From Nocardioides solisilvae (lineage in GTDB: Bacteria > Actinomycetota > Actinomycetes > Propionibacteriales > Nocardioidaceae): 64,000 bases of DNA. A model generated the notes under the pieces. It did no database searches and had not been told where the DNA came from. It saw nothing but the letters and a program-made list of their open reading frames with translations. Below are positions 45,881 through 55,072 of the stretch, piece after piece. The stretch is taken from the NCBI RefSeq assembly GCF_003194625.1, contig NZ_QHKX01000002.1:1039361-1103360 (forward strand), in the 5' to 3' direction. The position numbers and the translations under genes are program-made. Numbering within the stretch: the first letter of the stretch is position 1; each line of letters starts with the position of its first letter.

Positions 45881-47773
45881 ATGCCGGGCGTGCCTGACAC
45901 CTCGCTGCCCCAGCACTGCCCCACCCCGGTGGAGCTCGACGACCTCGAGCTCCTCGTGTCGGGCGCCTACGCGCCGACGACGGGCTTCAACGAGCCGGGC
46001 AGCGCAATCACGCTGACCCTGCCTCCCGCGCTGCGCGAGGCCGAGGCAGTCGAGCTCGTCGACCCCGAGGGCCTTCCCCTCGCCCGGGCCCTTCGAGACG
46101 GGCGCTTCACGCCCTCCTCAGGGACCGACTCGGTGGTTGAGGAAGGCGCGCTAGCGCCTGTCTCGAAACCACCCCTCCGCATCGAGCCCCTGACCCACGC
46201 CCAGTTCGGCCCGTTCCGCGACCACTACCTCACCCCCGCGCAGACGCGGGAGCGGTTCGCCGGCCGCACCTTCGTCCCGGTGACCGACGCGCTCACCAGC
46301 GCCCAGCTCGCCGAGCTCGAGCGGCTGGGGCCGCTGGTCCTGCTCGCGCTGGCCGGCCACGGCACCCCGTCGCTCTCCCCGGTCGGGCTGGTCCGCGCCA
46401 GCCTCGCCGCCGCCCGACTGCTGCCCGACGCCGCCGTGGTCGTCGTCCCGTTCCCCTCCCACGGGGACGCCGACCTCGATCACGAGCTCTCCGTCACCGT
46501 GGTGGACAACTACGCGCAGGGCGACCCGGTCCACACCCTGGTCGCCGACACCAGCGAGGACAGGCCGGATGAGGTCGCCGCGATCGTCGACTTCGACCGC
46601 CCCGCCCCGGGCCGGCAGGGTTTGGTCCTCTTCTTCACCGGCCTCTCGGGCAGCGGCAAGTCGACCCTGGCCCGCGCCCTGATGGACCGTCTGCTCGAGC
46701 AGGGCGAGAGGACCGTCACCTCCCTCGACGGCGACGTGGTCCGCCGGAACCTCTCGGCCGGTCTCACGTTCTCCAAGGAGGACCGGGAGACCAACATCCG
46801 CCGGATCGGCTGGGTCGCCGCCGAGATCGCCCGCCACGGCGGCGTCGCCATCTGCAGCCCCATCGCCCCCTTCGACTCCACCCGGCAGCAGGTGCGCGAG
46901 ATGGTCGAGCACGCCGGCGGCGAGTTCTTCCTCGTCCACGTAGCCACCCCGCTCGAGGAGTGCGAGCGCCGCGACCGAAAAGGGCTGTACGCCAAGGCCC
47001 GCCGCGGCGAGATCCCCGAGTTCACCGGCATCTCCTCGCCCTACGAGGAGCCCGAGGACGCCTCCGTCCGGGTGGACACCACCGGGCGCAGCATCGACGA
47101 GGCGCTGGACGACGTGCTGGTGGCGCTGGCGAGGACCGGTCACCTCGATTTGACCCGAACCGGCGGTGGTTTCGAGCCCTTCGAGACGGTTGCTGCGCAA
47201 CCTCCTCAGGAACCGACGGGCGCTAGCACGCCCTCCTCAACCCCCGGCCCGCTCAAGGTGCTCTTCGTCTGCACGGCCAACATCTGCCGGTCCGCCTACG
47301 CCGAGGTGGCCGCCCGCCGTCTGTTGGGCGACCGCACCGACCTGGAGTTCACCAGCGCCGGCACCCACGGCCACGACGGCGAGCCGTTGAACGCCGAGAT
47401 GGCCGCGGTGCTGGCCGAGGGCACGACGTACGACGCCTTCGCCAGCCGGCCGCTCTCCCGCGACGTGGTCGAGGGAGCCGACGTGATTCTCACCGCCGAG
47501 AGCACCCACCGGGCGTTCCTGCTCGAGGAGCACCCGCAGGCCTTCCGCAAGGTCTTCACGATCGGCCAGTTCGCCGAGGCGGCGAAGCAGAGCGACCTGC
47601 GCGGCCGCGCCCTGGTCGAGGAGCTGGGTCGCCGCCGGGCGGTCCCGGACGCCTCCCTGGACGTGCCCGACCCCTACCGTCGCGGCCCCGAGGCCGCTCG
47701 CGCCTGCGCCGACCTCATCGACCGTCACCTCGACGTCGTGGTCCCCGCCCTCACCGAGAGCAGGGGCGCCTGA
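45881..47773 (+). CDS. Three-part fusion: ATP-sulfurylase-like domain, APS kinase, low-molecular-weight tyrosine phosphatase
   Basis: The 630-residue product has an N-terminal ATP-sulfurylase-like part (about 1-240; HCPTPVELDDLELLVSGAYAP and LTHAQFGPFRDHYLTPAQ). It lacks the usual QxRNP and HxGH motifs, so it is probably inactive. Next comes APS kinase (about 247-430) with Walker A GLSGSGKST and FTGISSPYEEPE. The C-terminal phosphatase (about 465-630) has the CX5R loop VLFVCTANICRSAYAE and the DVPDPYRR acid loop. The kinase makes PAPS. Repeat-derived stretches lie in the first domain and in the kinase-phosphatase linker. GTG 45890 is an alternative start. Confidence 0.85.
   Translation: MPGVPDTSLPQHCPTPVELDDLELLVSGAYAPTTGFNEPGSAITLTLPPALREAEAVELVDPEGLPLARALRDGRFTPSSGTDSVVEEGALAPVSKPPLRIEPLTHAQFGPFRDHYLTPAQTRERFAGRTFVPVTDALTSAQLAELERLGPLVLLALAGHGTPSLSPVGLVRASLAAARLLPDAAVVVVPFPSHGDADLDHELSVTVVDNYAQGDPVHTLVADTSEDRPDEVAAIVDFDRPAPGRQGLVLFFTGLSGSGKSTLARALMDRLLEQGERTVTSLDGDVVRRNLSAGLTFSKEDRETNIRRIGWVAAEIARHGGVAICSPIAPFDSTRQQVREMVEHAGGEFFLVHVATPLEECERRDRKGLYAKARRGEIPEFTGISSPYEEPEDASVRVDTTGRSIDEALDDVLVALARTGHLDLTRTGGGFEPFETVAAQPPQEPTGASTPSSTPGPLKVLFVCTANICRSAYAEVAARRLLGDRTDLEFTSAGTHGHDGEPLNAEMAAVLAEGTTYDAFASRPLSRDVVEGADVILTAESTHRAFLLEEHPQAFRKVFTIGQFAEAAKQSDLRGRALVEELGRRRAVPDASLDVPDPYRRGPEAARACADLIDRHLDVVVPALTESRGA
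46088..46173. repeat. Two back-to-back interspersed repeats in frame within the ATP-sulfurylase-like domain
   Basis: A reverse GGTCCCT-type copy (about 46088-46125, CCCTTCGAGACGGGC...CTCAGGGACC) and a forward GGTGGTT-type copy (46132-46173). Together they encode RDGRFTPSSGTD and VVEEGALAPVSKPP without breaking the frame. Confidence 0.88.
47175..47245. repeat. Two interspersed repeats forming the kinase-phosphatase linker
   Basis: A reverse GGTCCCT-type copy (about 47175-47213; CTTCGAGACGGTTGCTGCGC) then a truncated family 1 copy (about 47218-47245; GACGGGCGCTAGCACGCC). They encode FETVAAQPPQEP and GASTPSSTP. Confidence 0.85.
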
Positions 47774-48792
47774 TGGATCTCGACGTCCTCACCGGGGCCT
47801 TCTTCGGCATCCTGGCCGCCGGGTTCATCGTCGGCGTCGTGGTCGGCCTCACCGGCATGGGCGGCGGCGCCCTCATGACCCCGGCGCTGATCTTCCTCGG
47901 CGTCGGCGAGACGGCCACGGTCGTCACCGCCGATCTGACGGCCGCCGCGGTCTACAAGACCGGCGGCGCCATCGTGCACAAGCGGGAGGGCTCCCCCAAC
48001 CTCAAGCTGGCGATGTGGCTGATCATCGGGTCGGTCCCCACGGCCCTGCTCGGGCCCTACCTCATCAAGTGGCTGACCGACAGTCCGGAGGACCTCGACC
48101 GGACCCTCAAGCTCTGCATCGGCTTCGCCCTGCTCCTCGCCGCGCTCACCTACGCGCTCCGGCTCTACATCAACCTGCTCCGCGTGCGCGCCGGCCGCCA
48201 CGAGGTCGACGACAACCCGACCATCCGTCCGATCCCCACCCTGCTCGTCGGCATGGCCGGCGGGCTGCTCGTCGGTGTCACCAGCGTCGGCTCGGGCTCG
48301 GTCATCATGATCTCGCTGCTCATGCTCTACCCCGGCCTCTCGGCGGTGAAGCTGGTCGGCACCGACCTGGTCCAGGCGGTGCCGCTCGTGCTGGCGGCGG
48401 CGATCTCCAACATCGCGATCCACGGCCTCGACTGGGGGATCCTCATCCCGCTGGTCCTGGGCTCGGTGCCCGGCACCATTCTCGGCAGCAAGCTGGCGCC
48501 ACGCGTCCCGCAGTCGCTGATCCGCCGGGCCATCGTCGTCGTGCTGACGATGTCGGGCGTCGCCCTGCTCGACAAGGCGGGCTGGGCGCCGCTGGGCGCC
48601 GGCGAGGACGAGACGTCGCCGATGCTCGTCGCCGGCGTGGGCCTGGTCATGGTGGTGCTCGTGCCGCTGGTCTGGGGCGTCATCCGCCGGACGACCGGTC
48701 TGCCGATGTTCGGCTCTCCCACCGTCGCCCAGCTGGAGGACCCGTCCTACCGCCCCGGTCTCGTTGGCATGAAAAGGGACCCGGGCCGTTAG
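47773..48792 (+). CDS. TauE/SafE-family anion exporter
   Basis: The 339-residue membrane protein has about eight hydrophobic segments and the duplicated family motif (VVGLTGMGGGALMTPALI near residue 23 and GVTSVGSGSVIMISLL near 166). It probably exports sulfite or a related anion, keeping sulfate reduction or sulfation in balance. The start overlaps the fusion gene stop by one base (TGATG), so it is translationally linked. Confidence 0.85.
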   Translation: MDLDVLTGAFFGILAAGFIVGVVVGLTGMGGGALMTPALIFLGVGETATVVTADLTAAAVYKTGGAIVHKREGSPNLKLAMWLIIGSVPTALLGPYLIKWLTDSPEDLDRTLKLCIGFALLLAALTYALRLYINLLRVRAGRHEVDDNPTIRPIPTLLVGMAGGLLVGVTSVGSGSVIMISLLMLYPGLSAVKLVGTDLVQAVPLVLAAAISNIAIHGLDWGILIPLVLGSVPGTILGSKLAPRVPQSLIRRAIVVVLTMSGVALLDKAGWAPLGAGEDETSPMLVAGVGLVMVVLVPLVWGVIRRTTGLPMFGSPTVAQLEDPSYRPGLVGMKRDPGR

Positions 48793-48831
48793 GCTGACCG
48801 GGCACATCGTCTGCCACGACTAAGGGGAACC

Positions 48832-50241
48832 GTGGAACTCCGCGACTACTGGCGCATCGTCCAACGCCGCTGGATGTTCATCCTGGCGACGATCGCGGTC
48901 TGCTTGGGCATCGCCGCGCTCTTCACGCTCAACGCGACGCCGCAGTACTCCTCGACCGCCCGCCTCTTCGTCTCGACCAGCCAGTCGGACACCTCGCAGG
49001 CCTACCAGGGCAACCTCTTCGCCACCCAGCGGGTGTCGTCGTACGCCGACCTGGTCGGCGGCCGCGAGCTCGCCGAGGTCGTGGGCCAGCGGCTCGACCT
49101 GGACGAGGACCAGATCAGCGAGCTTCCCGACCGGGTGGCCGCCTCGGTGGTGCCCGAGACCGTCATCCTCTCCATCACGGCCACCGACCCCGACGCGCGC
49201 GCCGCGCAGAGCCTCGCGCAGGCCTACGTGGAGGAGCTGCAGGACCTGATCCGCGAGCTCGAGACCCCGTCGGGCGAGAGCCGCGCCCCGGTCAAGGCCA
49301 CCGTCGTCGACGACGCCTCCTTCAACGACAACCCCGTCTCCCCCCAGCCGGTGCGCAACTACGGCCTCGCCGGCGTGCTGGGCCTCCTGCTGGGCCTCGG
49401 CATCGCCGTGCTGCGGGAGGTCCTCGACAACACGGTCAAGACCACCGAGCACGCCACGGCGGCCGGCAAGGCCCCCGTGCTCGGCTCCATCACCTTCGAC
49501 GGCCAGGCCCCCAAGCGGCCGCTCGTCACCTCGCTCGAGCCGCACGCGCCGCGCGTCGAGGCCTTCCGCGTGCTGCGCACCAACATGCAGTTCGTCGACG
49601 TCGACCAGGCGGGCGGCCGGGTCTACGTCGTCTCCAGCTCTGTGCCCGGGGAGGGCAAGACGACCACCTCGGCGAACCTCGCGCTCACCATGGCGCAGAC
49701 CGGGCAGAAGGTCGTCGTGGTGGAGGCCGACCTACGGCGTCCCCGGCTCGCCCTGGCGCTCGGCGTCGACAACACCATCGGGCTCACCACCGTGCTGGTC
49801 GGCAAGGTCTCCCTCGACGACGCGCTCCAGGACCACGACTCCGGCGTCACCGTCCTGCCGAGCGGCGCGGTGCCTCCGAACCCGTCGGAGCTGCTGCAGT
49901 CGCACGCCATGGAGGAGCTGCTCGCCGACCTGCGCTCGCGCTTCGACCTCGTGATCATCGACGCCCCGCCGCTGCTCCCCGTCACGGACGCCGCGCTGAT
50001 CGCCGCCCAGGCCGACGGCGCGCTGCTGATCGCCCGTCACGGCAAGACCACCCGCGACCAGCTCGCCCACGCAGTGGACCGGCTCGAGGCGGTCGGTGCC
50101 CGCACGGTGGGCCTCGTGCTCAACATGGTCCCGCGCCGCAAGGGGATGGGCAGCTACGGGTACGGCTACGGCTACGGGTACGCCCCTGACGTCGAGGTCC
50201 AGCCGAAGAAGGGTCGTCGGGGCCGCACGGCGGAAGCCTGA
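48832..50241 (+). CDS. Bacterial tyrosine kinase for polysaccharide synthesis (Wzc/CpsCD-like)
   Basis: The 469-residue protein has Wzz-like chain-length domain with transmembrane segments near 14-34 and 182-197, then a BY-kinase domain with Walker A VPGEGKTTTSANLA near 275, Walker A' VVVEADLRRPR near 296 and Walker B LVIIDAPPLLPV near 373. The C-terminus has a run of tyrosines (GSYGYGYGYGYAPD, about 441-452), the autophosphorylation cluster. It controls chain length and export. GTG at 48832 follows AAGGGGAA. Confidence 0.9.
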   Translation: MELRDYWRIVQRRWMFILATIAVCLGIAALFTLNATPQYSSTARLFVSTSQSDTSQAYQGNLFATQRVSSYADLVGGRELAEVVGQRLDLDEDQISELPDRVAASVVPETVILSITATDPDARAAQSLAQAYVEELQDLIRELETPSGESRAPVKATVVDDASFNDNPVSPQPVRNYGLAGVLGLLLGLGIAVLREVLDNTVKTTEHATAAGKAPVLGSITFDGQAPKRPLVTSLEPHAPRVEAFRVLRTNMQFVDVDQAGGRVYVVSSSVPGEGKTTTSANLALTMAQTGQKVVVVEADLRRPRLALALGVDNTIGLTTVLVGKVSLDDALQDHDSGVTVLPSGAVPPNPSELLQSHAMEELLADLRSRFDLVIIDAPPLLPVTDAALIAAQADGALLIARHGKTTRDQLAHAVDRLEAVGARTVGLVLNMVPRRKGMGSYGYGYGYGYAPDVEVQPKKGRRGRTAEA

Positions 50242-50242
50242 C

Positions 50243-51976
50243 TCAGCAGCCGGACTCGAACGTCGTGTCGGCGTCACCGGAGACGATGCTGGGCGTCACC
50301 CCGACCACCCCGTCGCCGGTCTGGCCCTCGCCGGTGGTCATCCGCCACGTCACGTCGACGTTGTCCGTGGGCGTCAGGAACGCCACGAGGTTGGCGACCG
50401 GCCGGCCGTCCAGGTCGATCGTCTCAGCGTCCACCGGCTCCCCGTCGAACTTCACGTCGCTGATCTCGCCGCCGACCGGGCCGTAGAGCCGCACGACCAC
50501 GAGCTGGGAGCCGGGTTCGGTGCCGTAGGTGCCGCCCCCGGAGATGTAGACGGGCAGGTCCTCCACCTCGTCGGCGGAGATCGTGGAGCCGAGGCGCATC
50601 GAGCCGGCCAGCCGCTGCACGTCGCCGGTGCAGGACTCCGCCCGCACCTTGACCCCGTGCCGCAGGTAGTAGGACATCTTCGACCCGGTCGCGTCGTCGA
50701 GCGTCACGTCGACGTACGGGGTGGCCTCGTCGTTGCTGGGGAGCTCCCCCGCCACAGCCGTGCCGGCGAGCTCCTGCTGCTCCTGGGAGCGGAACGAGTG
50801 CACGAGGAAACGCCCCTCCCGGCCGGCGCGGCCGAAGCCGGCGGCCAGGTCCATCGGCGACTGCGGCTCGCCCGTCACGGCCTCGAAGACGGCCGTGGAC
50901 ACGGCTTGGAAGCGAGCGTCCTGGGCGGCGGGGTCCTCCAGCTCGCGGTAGGTCTGGTGGAGAAGCTCGTCCACGGCGTTGTCGGAGTCGATGGTCACCC
51001 CGGCAGCACTCACCGGCCCGGTCCCCTCCAGGAGGTAGGCCAGGGCCACGGTGTCGAGGCTGAGCACGCCGTCGAGCTCCGTCTCCCGGGTCTCCTCGAA
51101 ATGCGCGCGCCAGAGGTCGGCCGCGCGCGGGAAGTGCGGGGTGAAGTTGGCGTCGTGCCAGTAGGTGCCGAGCTGGACGTCGTAGACCTTGCGCTCCGCG
51201 GGGGTCAGAGGCAGGACGGGCGCGTCCCGCTCGGGGAAGTCCGCGGTCGAGCCCTGCTCGACCATCTCGACCCTGCCGCGATCCGTCCGCACGTGGGCCC
51301 AGGCGCCGGGCAACCCGCCGGTCGCCCGCACCTCCGCGTTGTTCTGGAAGACCACGAGGTAGTCCCGATTGCCGGAGCCGCCCAGCATCCCGGGCAGCAG
51401 CTCGGTGGCGGTGGTCGCCGCGGCGAAGCCGCGGTCCGCCTGCGTGATCAGGTCGGCGTACTCGTCGAACGGGTCGCGCAGCGCCGCGACGTACCCTGCG
51501 CTGTCGAGGCCCGTGACCTCGTCCCGCGCCGCCCCGAGGGCCGTCGCGGCCTGCTCGACCGGGGAGCGCAGGGAGCGCACGGCCGACAGGTTGGCGCCGT
51601 CTCCGCGGCTGACCTCGCCGAGCAGCTCGGAGGTCTCGAGCAGCGGGGGCACGGCGTCCGCGGAGAGGACCTCCAACGACCGCGCCAGGGCCCGCACCCC
51701 CTTCGCGTCGTCACCCACGACGGGAAGCAGTCCCACGCCGCTCCACACCGCGCCCTCCGCACGCTCCCGGGCCGACGAGCTCGCCTCCTCGAGGTCGTCG
51801 GCGGCGTCCGAAGCGGCGTCGCGGTCGTCGGACTGCAGCGCGGACTGGAGGTCGCGCGCATGCCCCTCCGCGGCCTCGAGATCGCTCTTCAGCTGCCAGC
51901 CGACCCAGCCGACCACCCCGAGGGCGATCAGGAGGACGACGACCAGCAGGCCCAGGACACGGCGCAGGGTGAACAC
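50243..51976 (-). CDS. DUF4012 domain-containing membrane-anchored protein
   Basis: The 577-residue protein has a single N-terminal transmembrane helix (LLVVVLLIALGVVGWVGW), a coiled-coil region (DLEAAEGHARDLQSALQSDD) and a large extracellular domain with YLVVFQNNAEVRATGGLPGAW near 210, which is the DUF4012 landmark. Such proteins accompany exopolysaccharide clusters. Convergent with the kinase gene (stop codons two bases apart). Start GTG at 51976. Confidence 0.8.
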   Translation of the reverse strand: MFTLRRVLGLLVVVLLIALGVVGWVGWQLKSDLEAAEGHARDLQSALQSDDRDAASDAADDLEEASSSARERAEGAVWSGVGLLPVVGDDAKGVRALARSLEVLSADAVPPLLETSELLGEVSRGDGANLSAVRSLRSPVEQAATALGAARDEVTGLDSAGYVAALRDPFDEYADLITQADRGFAAATTATELLPGMLGGSGNRDYLVVFQNNAEVRATGGLPGAWAHVRTDRGRVEMVEQGSTADFPERDAPVLPLTPAERKVYDVQLGTYWHDANFTPHFPRAADLWRAHFEETRETELDGVLSLDTVALAYLLEGTGPVSAAGVTIDSDNAVDELLHQTYRELEDPAAQDARFQAVSTAVFEAVTGEPQSPMDLAAGFGRAGREGRFLVHSFRSQEQQELAGTAVAGELPSNDEATPYVDVTLDDATGSKMSYYLRHGVKVRAESCTGDVQRLAGSMRLGSTISADEVEDLPVYISGGGTYGTEPGSQLVVVRLYGPVGGEISDVKFDGEPVDAETIDLDGRPVANLVAFLTPTDNVDVTWRMTTGEGQTGDGVVGVTPSIVSGDADTTFESGC

Positions 51977-52017
51977 TCAGATTCCTTCGTCGGGGAAGAG
52001 CAGAGGCCAGCGTAGCC

Positions 52018-52053
52018 AGAAGGCCCCGTCTCCCGAGGGAGACGAGGCCTTCT
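52018..52053 (-). terminator. Terminator hairpin
   Basis: AGAAGGCCCCGTCTCC (52018-52033) pairs with GGAGACGAGGCCTTCT (52038-52053), one mismatch, four-base loop, 17 bases after the minus-strand stop at 52070. Confidence 0.8.
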
Positions 52054-52069
52054 GGATGAGACAGTGGGG

Positions 52070-52471
52070 TCAGTTCGGCTGAACCTTGAACTTGACCACG
52101 TCGCGCGAGCGCTTGTAGACGGAGTTCTTGTTGTTCGGGACGAACTTGACGACCATCTTGTACTTGCCGCGCGGCAGGTCGCCGGTGCTGTAGCGCTTCT
52201 TGCCCTTGTAGGTGCGCTGGACGCGCTTGACCTTCTTGCCGTTGGGCTTCTTGACGATGAAGATCAGCTTGCCCTTGGGGGTCACATTGCCGTCGACGCC
52301 GACGTCGACCTTGATCTTCACCTTGTTGCGCTTGATGACCAGCGGCGCCTGGGTCTTGGTGTCGGTGACGACGGAGCCCGGGTAGGGCGCGGCGTTGGCG
52401 GTCCCGGCGGTGCCGACGAGGCCAGCGGTCAGCAGGCCCGCGGCAGCGGCGCCGGCGATGAGCTTCTTCAT
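52070..52471 (-). CDS. Secreted basic hypothetical protein
   Basis: The 133-residue protein has a signal peptide (MKKLIAGAAAAGLLTAGLVG, cleavage near ANAAP) and a lysine-rich mature domain (KRNKVKIKVDVGVDGNV, KKPNGKKVKRVQRTYKGKKR) with regular beta-strands, resembling an immunoglobulin-like domain. It has its own terminator. Function unknown. Confidence 0.75.
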   Translation of the reverse strand: MKKLIAGAAAAGLLTAGLVGTAGTANAAPYPGSVVTDTKTQAPLVIKRNKVKIKVDVGVDGNVTPKGKLIFIVKKPNGKKVKRVQRTYKGKKRYSTGDLPRGKYKMVVKFVPNNKNSVYKRSRDVVKFKVQPN

Positions 52472-52693
52472 GTGTACGTCTCCCCCATGTGAAAGGCGTC
52501 AGAGTCTGTGGGTGGTGCGATGTCTGGACGTGACCTTACGTGACCCGGTTGGATCGTGCACATCGACGACGCTTTCTGGACACATCGTCATCAACTGTTA
52601 ACACGGCTCCCACGCCGGACCACGATGTCGGGCTCCCCCGAGGGCACGGCTAGCATGTGGGCTTGCTGTTCCGACGAGAGGCGCTAGTCAGTC

Positions 52694-53608
52694 ATGACCC
52701 AGACCCATCCCGACTACCAGTTGAGTCAGCTCGACCAGCTGGAGGCGGAGTCGATCCACATCTTCCGCGAGGTCGCTGCTGAGTTCGAGAAGCCGGTGCT
52801 GATGTTCTCCGGTGGCAAGGACTCCATCGTCATGATGCGGCTCGCCGAGAAGGCGTTCTTCCCCGCGAAGATCCCCTTCCCCGTGCTGCAGGTCGACACC
52901 GGTCTCGACTTCGACGAGGTCCTCGCGACCCGCGACAACTGGGTCAACCGCCTCGGCGTGCGCCTCATCGTCGCGAGCGTCGATGACGCCATCAAGAACG
53001 GCGTCGTGGTCGACGACGGCAAGACGTCGCGCAACCGCCTGCAGATCGGCACCCTGCTCAACGCCATCGAGGAGGAGGGCTTCACCGCCGCCTTCGGTGG
53101 TGGTCGCCGCGACGAGGAGAAGGCTCGCGCCAAGGAGCGCGTCTACTCCCACCGCGACGAGTTCGGACAGTGGGACCCGAAGAACCAGCGCCCCGAGCTC
53201 TGGAGCCTCTACAACGGCCGCCTGCACGAGGGCGAGCACATGCGGATCTTCCCGATCTCCAACTGGACCGAGCTCGACGTCTGGCACTACATCGACCGCG
53301 AGGGCATCGAGATCCCCTCCATCTACTTCGCCCACGAGCGCCAGGTCATCAAGCGCGACGGCATGTGGCTGAGTCTCTCCGACGCCGTCCAGCCCAGGGA
53401 GGGCGAGACGGTCGAGACCAAGATGGTCCGCTTCCGCACGGTGGGCGACAAGTCCCAGACCGGCTGCGTGGAGTCGGAGGCCAGGACGACCGCCGAGATC
53501 ATCGACGAGATCGCCATCGCCCGGGTCACCGAGCGCGGGGCGACCCGCGGCGACGACCGGTTCTCCGAGGCCGCCATGGAAGACCGCAAGAAGGAAGGCT
53601 ACTTCTGA
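52694..53608 (+). CDS. cysD: Sulfate adenylyltransferase subunit 2
   Basis: The 304-residue protein has the PP-loop FSGGKDSIVMMRL near residue 40, LDFDEVLATRDNW and FGGGRRDEEKARAKERVYS, and SYFAHERQV-type C-terminal features. With CysN it makes APS from ATP and sulfate. The ATG at 52694 is chosen; GAGAGG is 14 bases upstream. The upstream 222-base gap faces the minus-strand gene at 52471. Confidence 0.93.
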   Translation: MTQTHPDYQLSQLDQLEAESIHIFREVAAEFEKPVLMFSGGKDSIVMMRLAEKAFFPAKIPFPVLQVDTGLDFDEVLATRDNWVNRLGVRLIVASVDDAIKNGVVVDDGKTSRNRLQIGTLLNAIEEEGFTAAFGGGRRDEEKARAKERVYSHRDEFGQWDPKNQRPELWSLYNGRLHEGEHMRIFPISNWTELDVWHYIDREGIEIPSIYFAHERQVIKRDGMWLSLSDAVQPREGETVETKMVRFRTVGDKSQTGCVESEARTTAEIIDEIAIARVTERGATRGDDRFSEAAMEDRKKEGYF

Positions 53609-54909
53609 TGAGCCCCGAGATCTCCCCCGTCGCCGAGAAGCACGAGGGCCGCGCTCCCATGGACCTGCTCCGGTTCGCCACCGCCGGCTCGGTGGACGAC
53701 GGCAAGTCGACGCTGATCGGTCGCCTGCTGCTCGACTCCAAATCGATCTTCGAGGACCAGCTCGAGGCGGTGGAGTCGACCAGCCAGTCCAAGGGCTACG
53801 ACTACACCGACCTGGCGCTGCTCACCGACGGTCTCCGCTCCGAGCGCGAGCAGGGCATCACCATCGACGTGGCCTACCGATACTTCGCGACCCCCACGCG
53901 GAAGTTCATCATCGCGGACACCCCGGGGCACATCCAGTACACCCGCAACATGGTCACCGGCGCCTCGACCGCCGACCTGGGCCTCGTGCTCGTCGACGCC
54001 CGTCACGGCCTCACCGAGCAGTCCCGCCGTCACGCGGTGCTGCTCTCGCTGCTGCGCGTCCCCCACCTCGTGCTCGCCATCAACAAGATGGACCTCGTCG
54101 ACTGGGACGAGGCCGTCTACGAGAAGATCCACAACGAGTTCACGGCCTTTGCCACCAAGCTCAACATCCCGGACCTCGAGGTCATCCCGATCTCGGCGCT
54201 CCAGGGAGACAACGTCGTGACCCGCAGCGAGAACACGCCCTGGTACCACGGACCGACCCTCATGCACCACCTCGAGCACGTCCACGTCGCCTCCGACCGC
54301 GACCTCCAGGACGTCCGCTTCCCCGTGCAGTACGTCGTGCGCCCCAAGTCGGACGCCTACCACGACTACCGTGGCTACGCGGGTCAGGTCGCCGGCGGCG
54401 TCCTCAAGCCTGGCGACGAGGTGATCGTCCTACCCAGCGGCATGACCTCCACCATCGAGGGGATCGACCTCTTCGACCAGGAGATCTCCGAGGCCTTCCC
54501 GCCGATGTCGGTGACGGTCCGCCTCGCCGACGACGTCGACGTGAGCCGCGGCGACATGATCGCCCGCGTCAACAACGCGCCGAAGCCGAGCCAGGACATC
54601 GACGCGATGATCTGCTGGATGACCAACGAGCCGCTGCGCCCGCGCCAGAAGCTGGCGATCAAGCACACGACGCGCACCGGCCGCGCCATGGTGAAGGACA
54701 TCCAGTACCGCTTGGACGTCAACAGCCTGCACCGCGACCAGGACACCAGGGAGCTCGGGCTCAACGAGATCGGTCGGGTGCAGCTGCGCACGACCGTGCC
54801 GTTGCTGTGCGACCCCTATGCCAAGAACCGGACCACCGGATCCTTCATCCTCATCGACGAGGCCACAGGGGTGACGGTCGGAGCGGGGATGATCAACTCC
54901 GGCGCCTGA
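53608..54909 (+). CDS. cysN: Sulfate adenylyltransferase subunit 1 (GTPase)
   Basis: The 433-residue GTPase has the P-loop GSVDDGKSTLIGRLL near 28, G3 DTPGHIQYTRNM near 108, NKMD near 163 and the elongation-factor-like C-terminal barrels. It overlaps cysD by one base (TGATG). No APS kinase domain is fused here; that activity is provided by the upstream fusion gene. Confidence 0.93.
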   Translation: MSPEISPVAEKHEGRAPMDLLRFATAGSVDDGKSTLIGRLLLDSKSIFEDQLEAVESTSQSKGYDYTDLALLTDGLRSEREQGITIDVAYRYFATPTRKFIIADTPGHIQYTRNMVTGASTADLGLVLVDARHGLTEQSRRHAVLLSLLRVPHLVLAINKMDLVDWDEAVYEKIHNEFTAFATKLNIPDLEVIPISALQGDNVVTRSENTPWYHGPTLMHHLEHVHVASDRDLQDVRFPVQYVVRPKSDAYHDYRGYAGQVAGGVLKPGDEVIVLPSGMTSTIEGIDLFDQEISEAFPPMSVTVRLADDVDVSRGDMIARVNNAPKPSQDIDAMICWMTNEPLRPRQKLAIKHTTRTGRAMVKDIQYRLDVNSLHRDQDTRELGLNEIGRVQLRTTVPLLCDPYAKNRTTGSFILIDEATGVTVGAGMINSGA

Positions 54910-55072
54910 TCATAACCCTGCGGCGAGACGGTTCTCTCTCTCCACTAACGGAAGGACTGTCCTTTGGGCACGGTAACCACGTGGCGCCAATCCATCATTG
55001 ACCTGCTCCTCGCGCGTCTATTGCTGCTGGTCGGACTTACGCTTCAGTCAACAAGGCGTTAAGGAAAGGCGC

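Noticed and set aside
52603..52693. A sigma-70-like promoter for cysDN (TAGCAT near 52651)
   Set aside because: The possible -35 box is poor and spacing is 19 bases; not strong enough to list.
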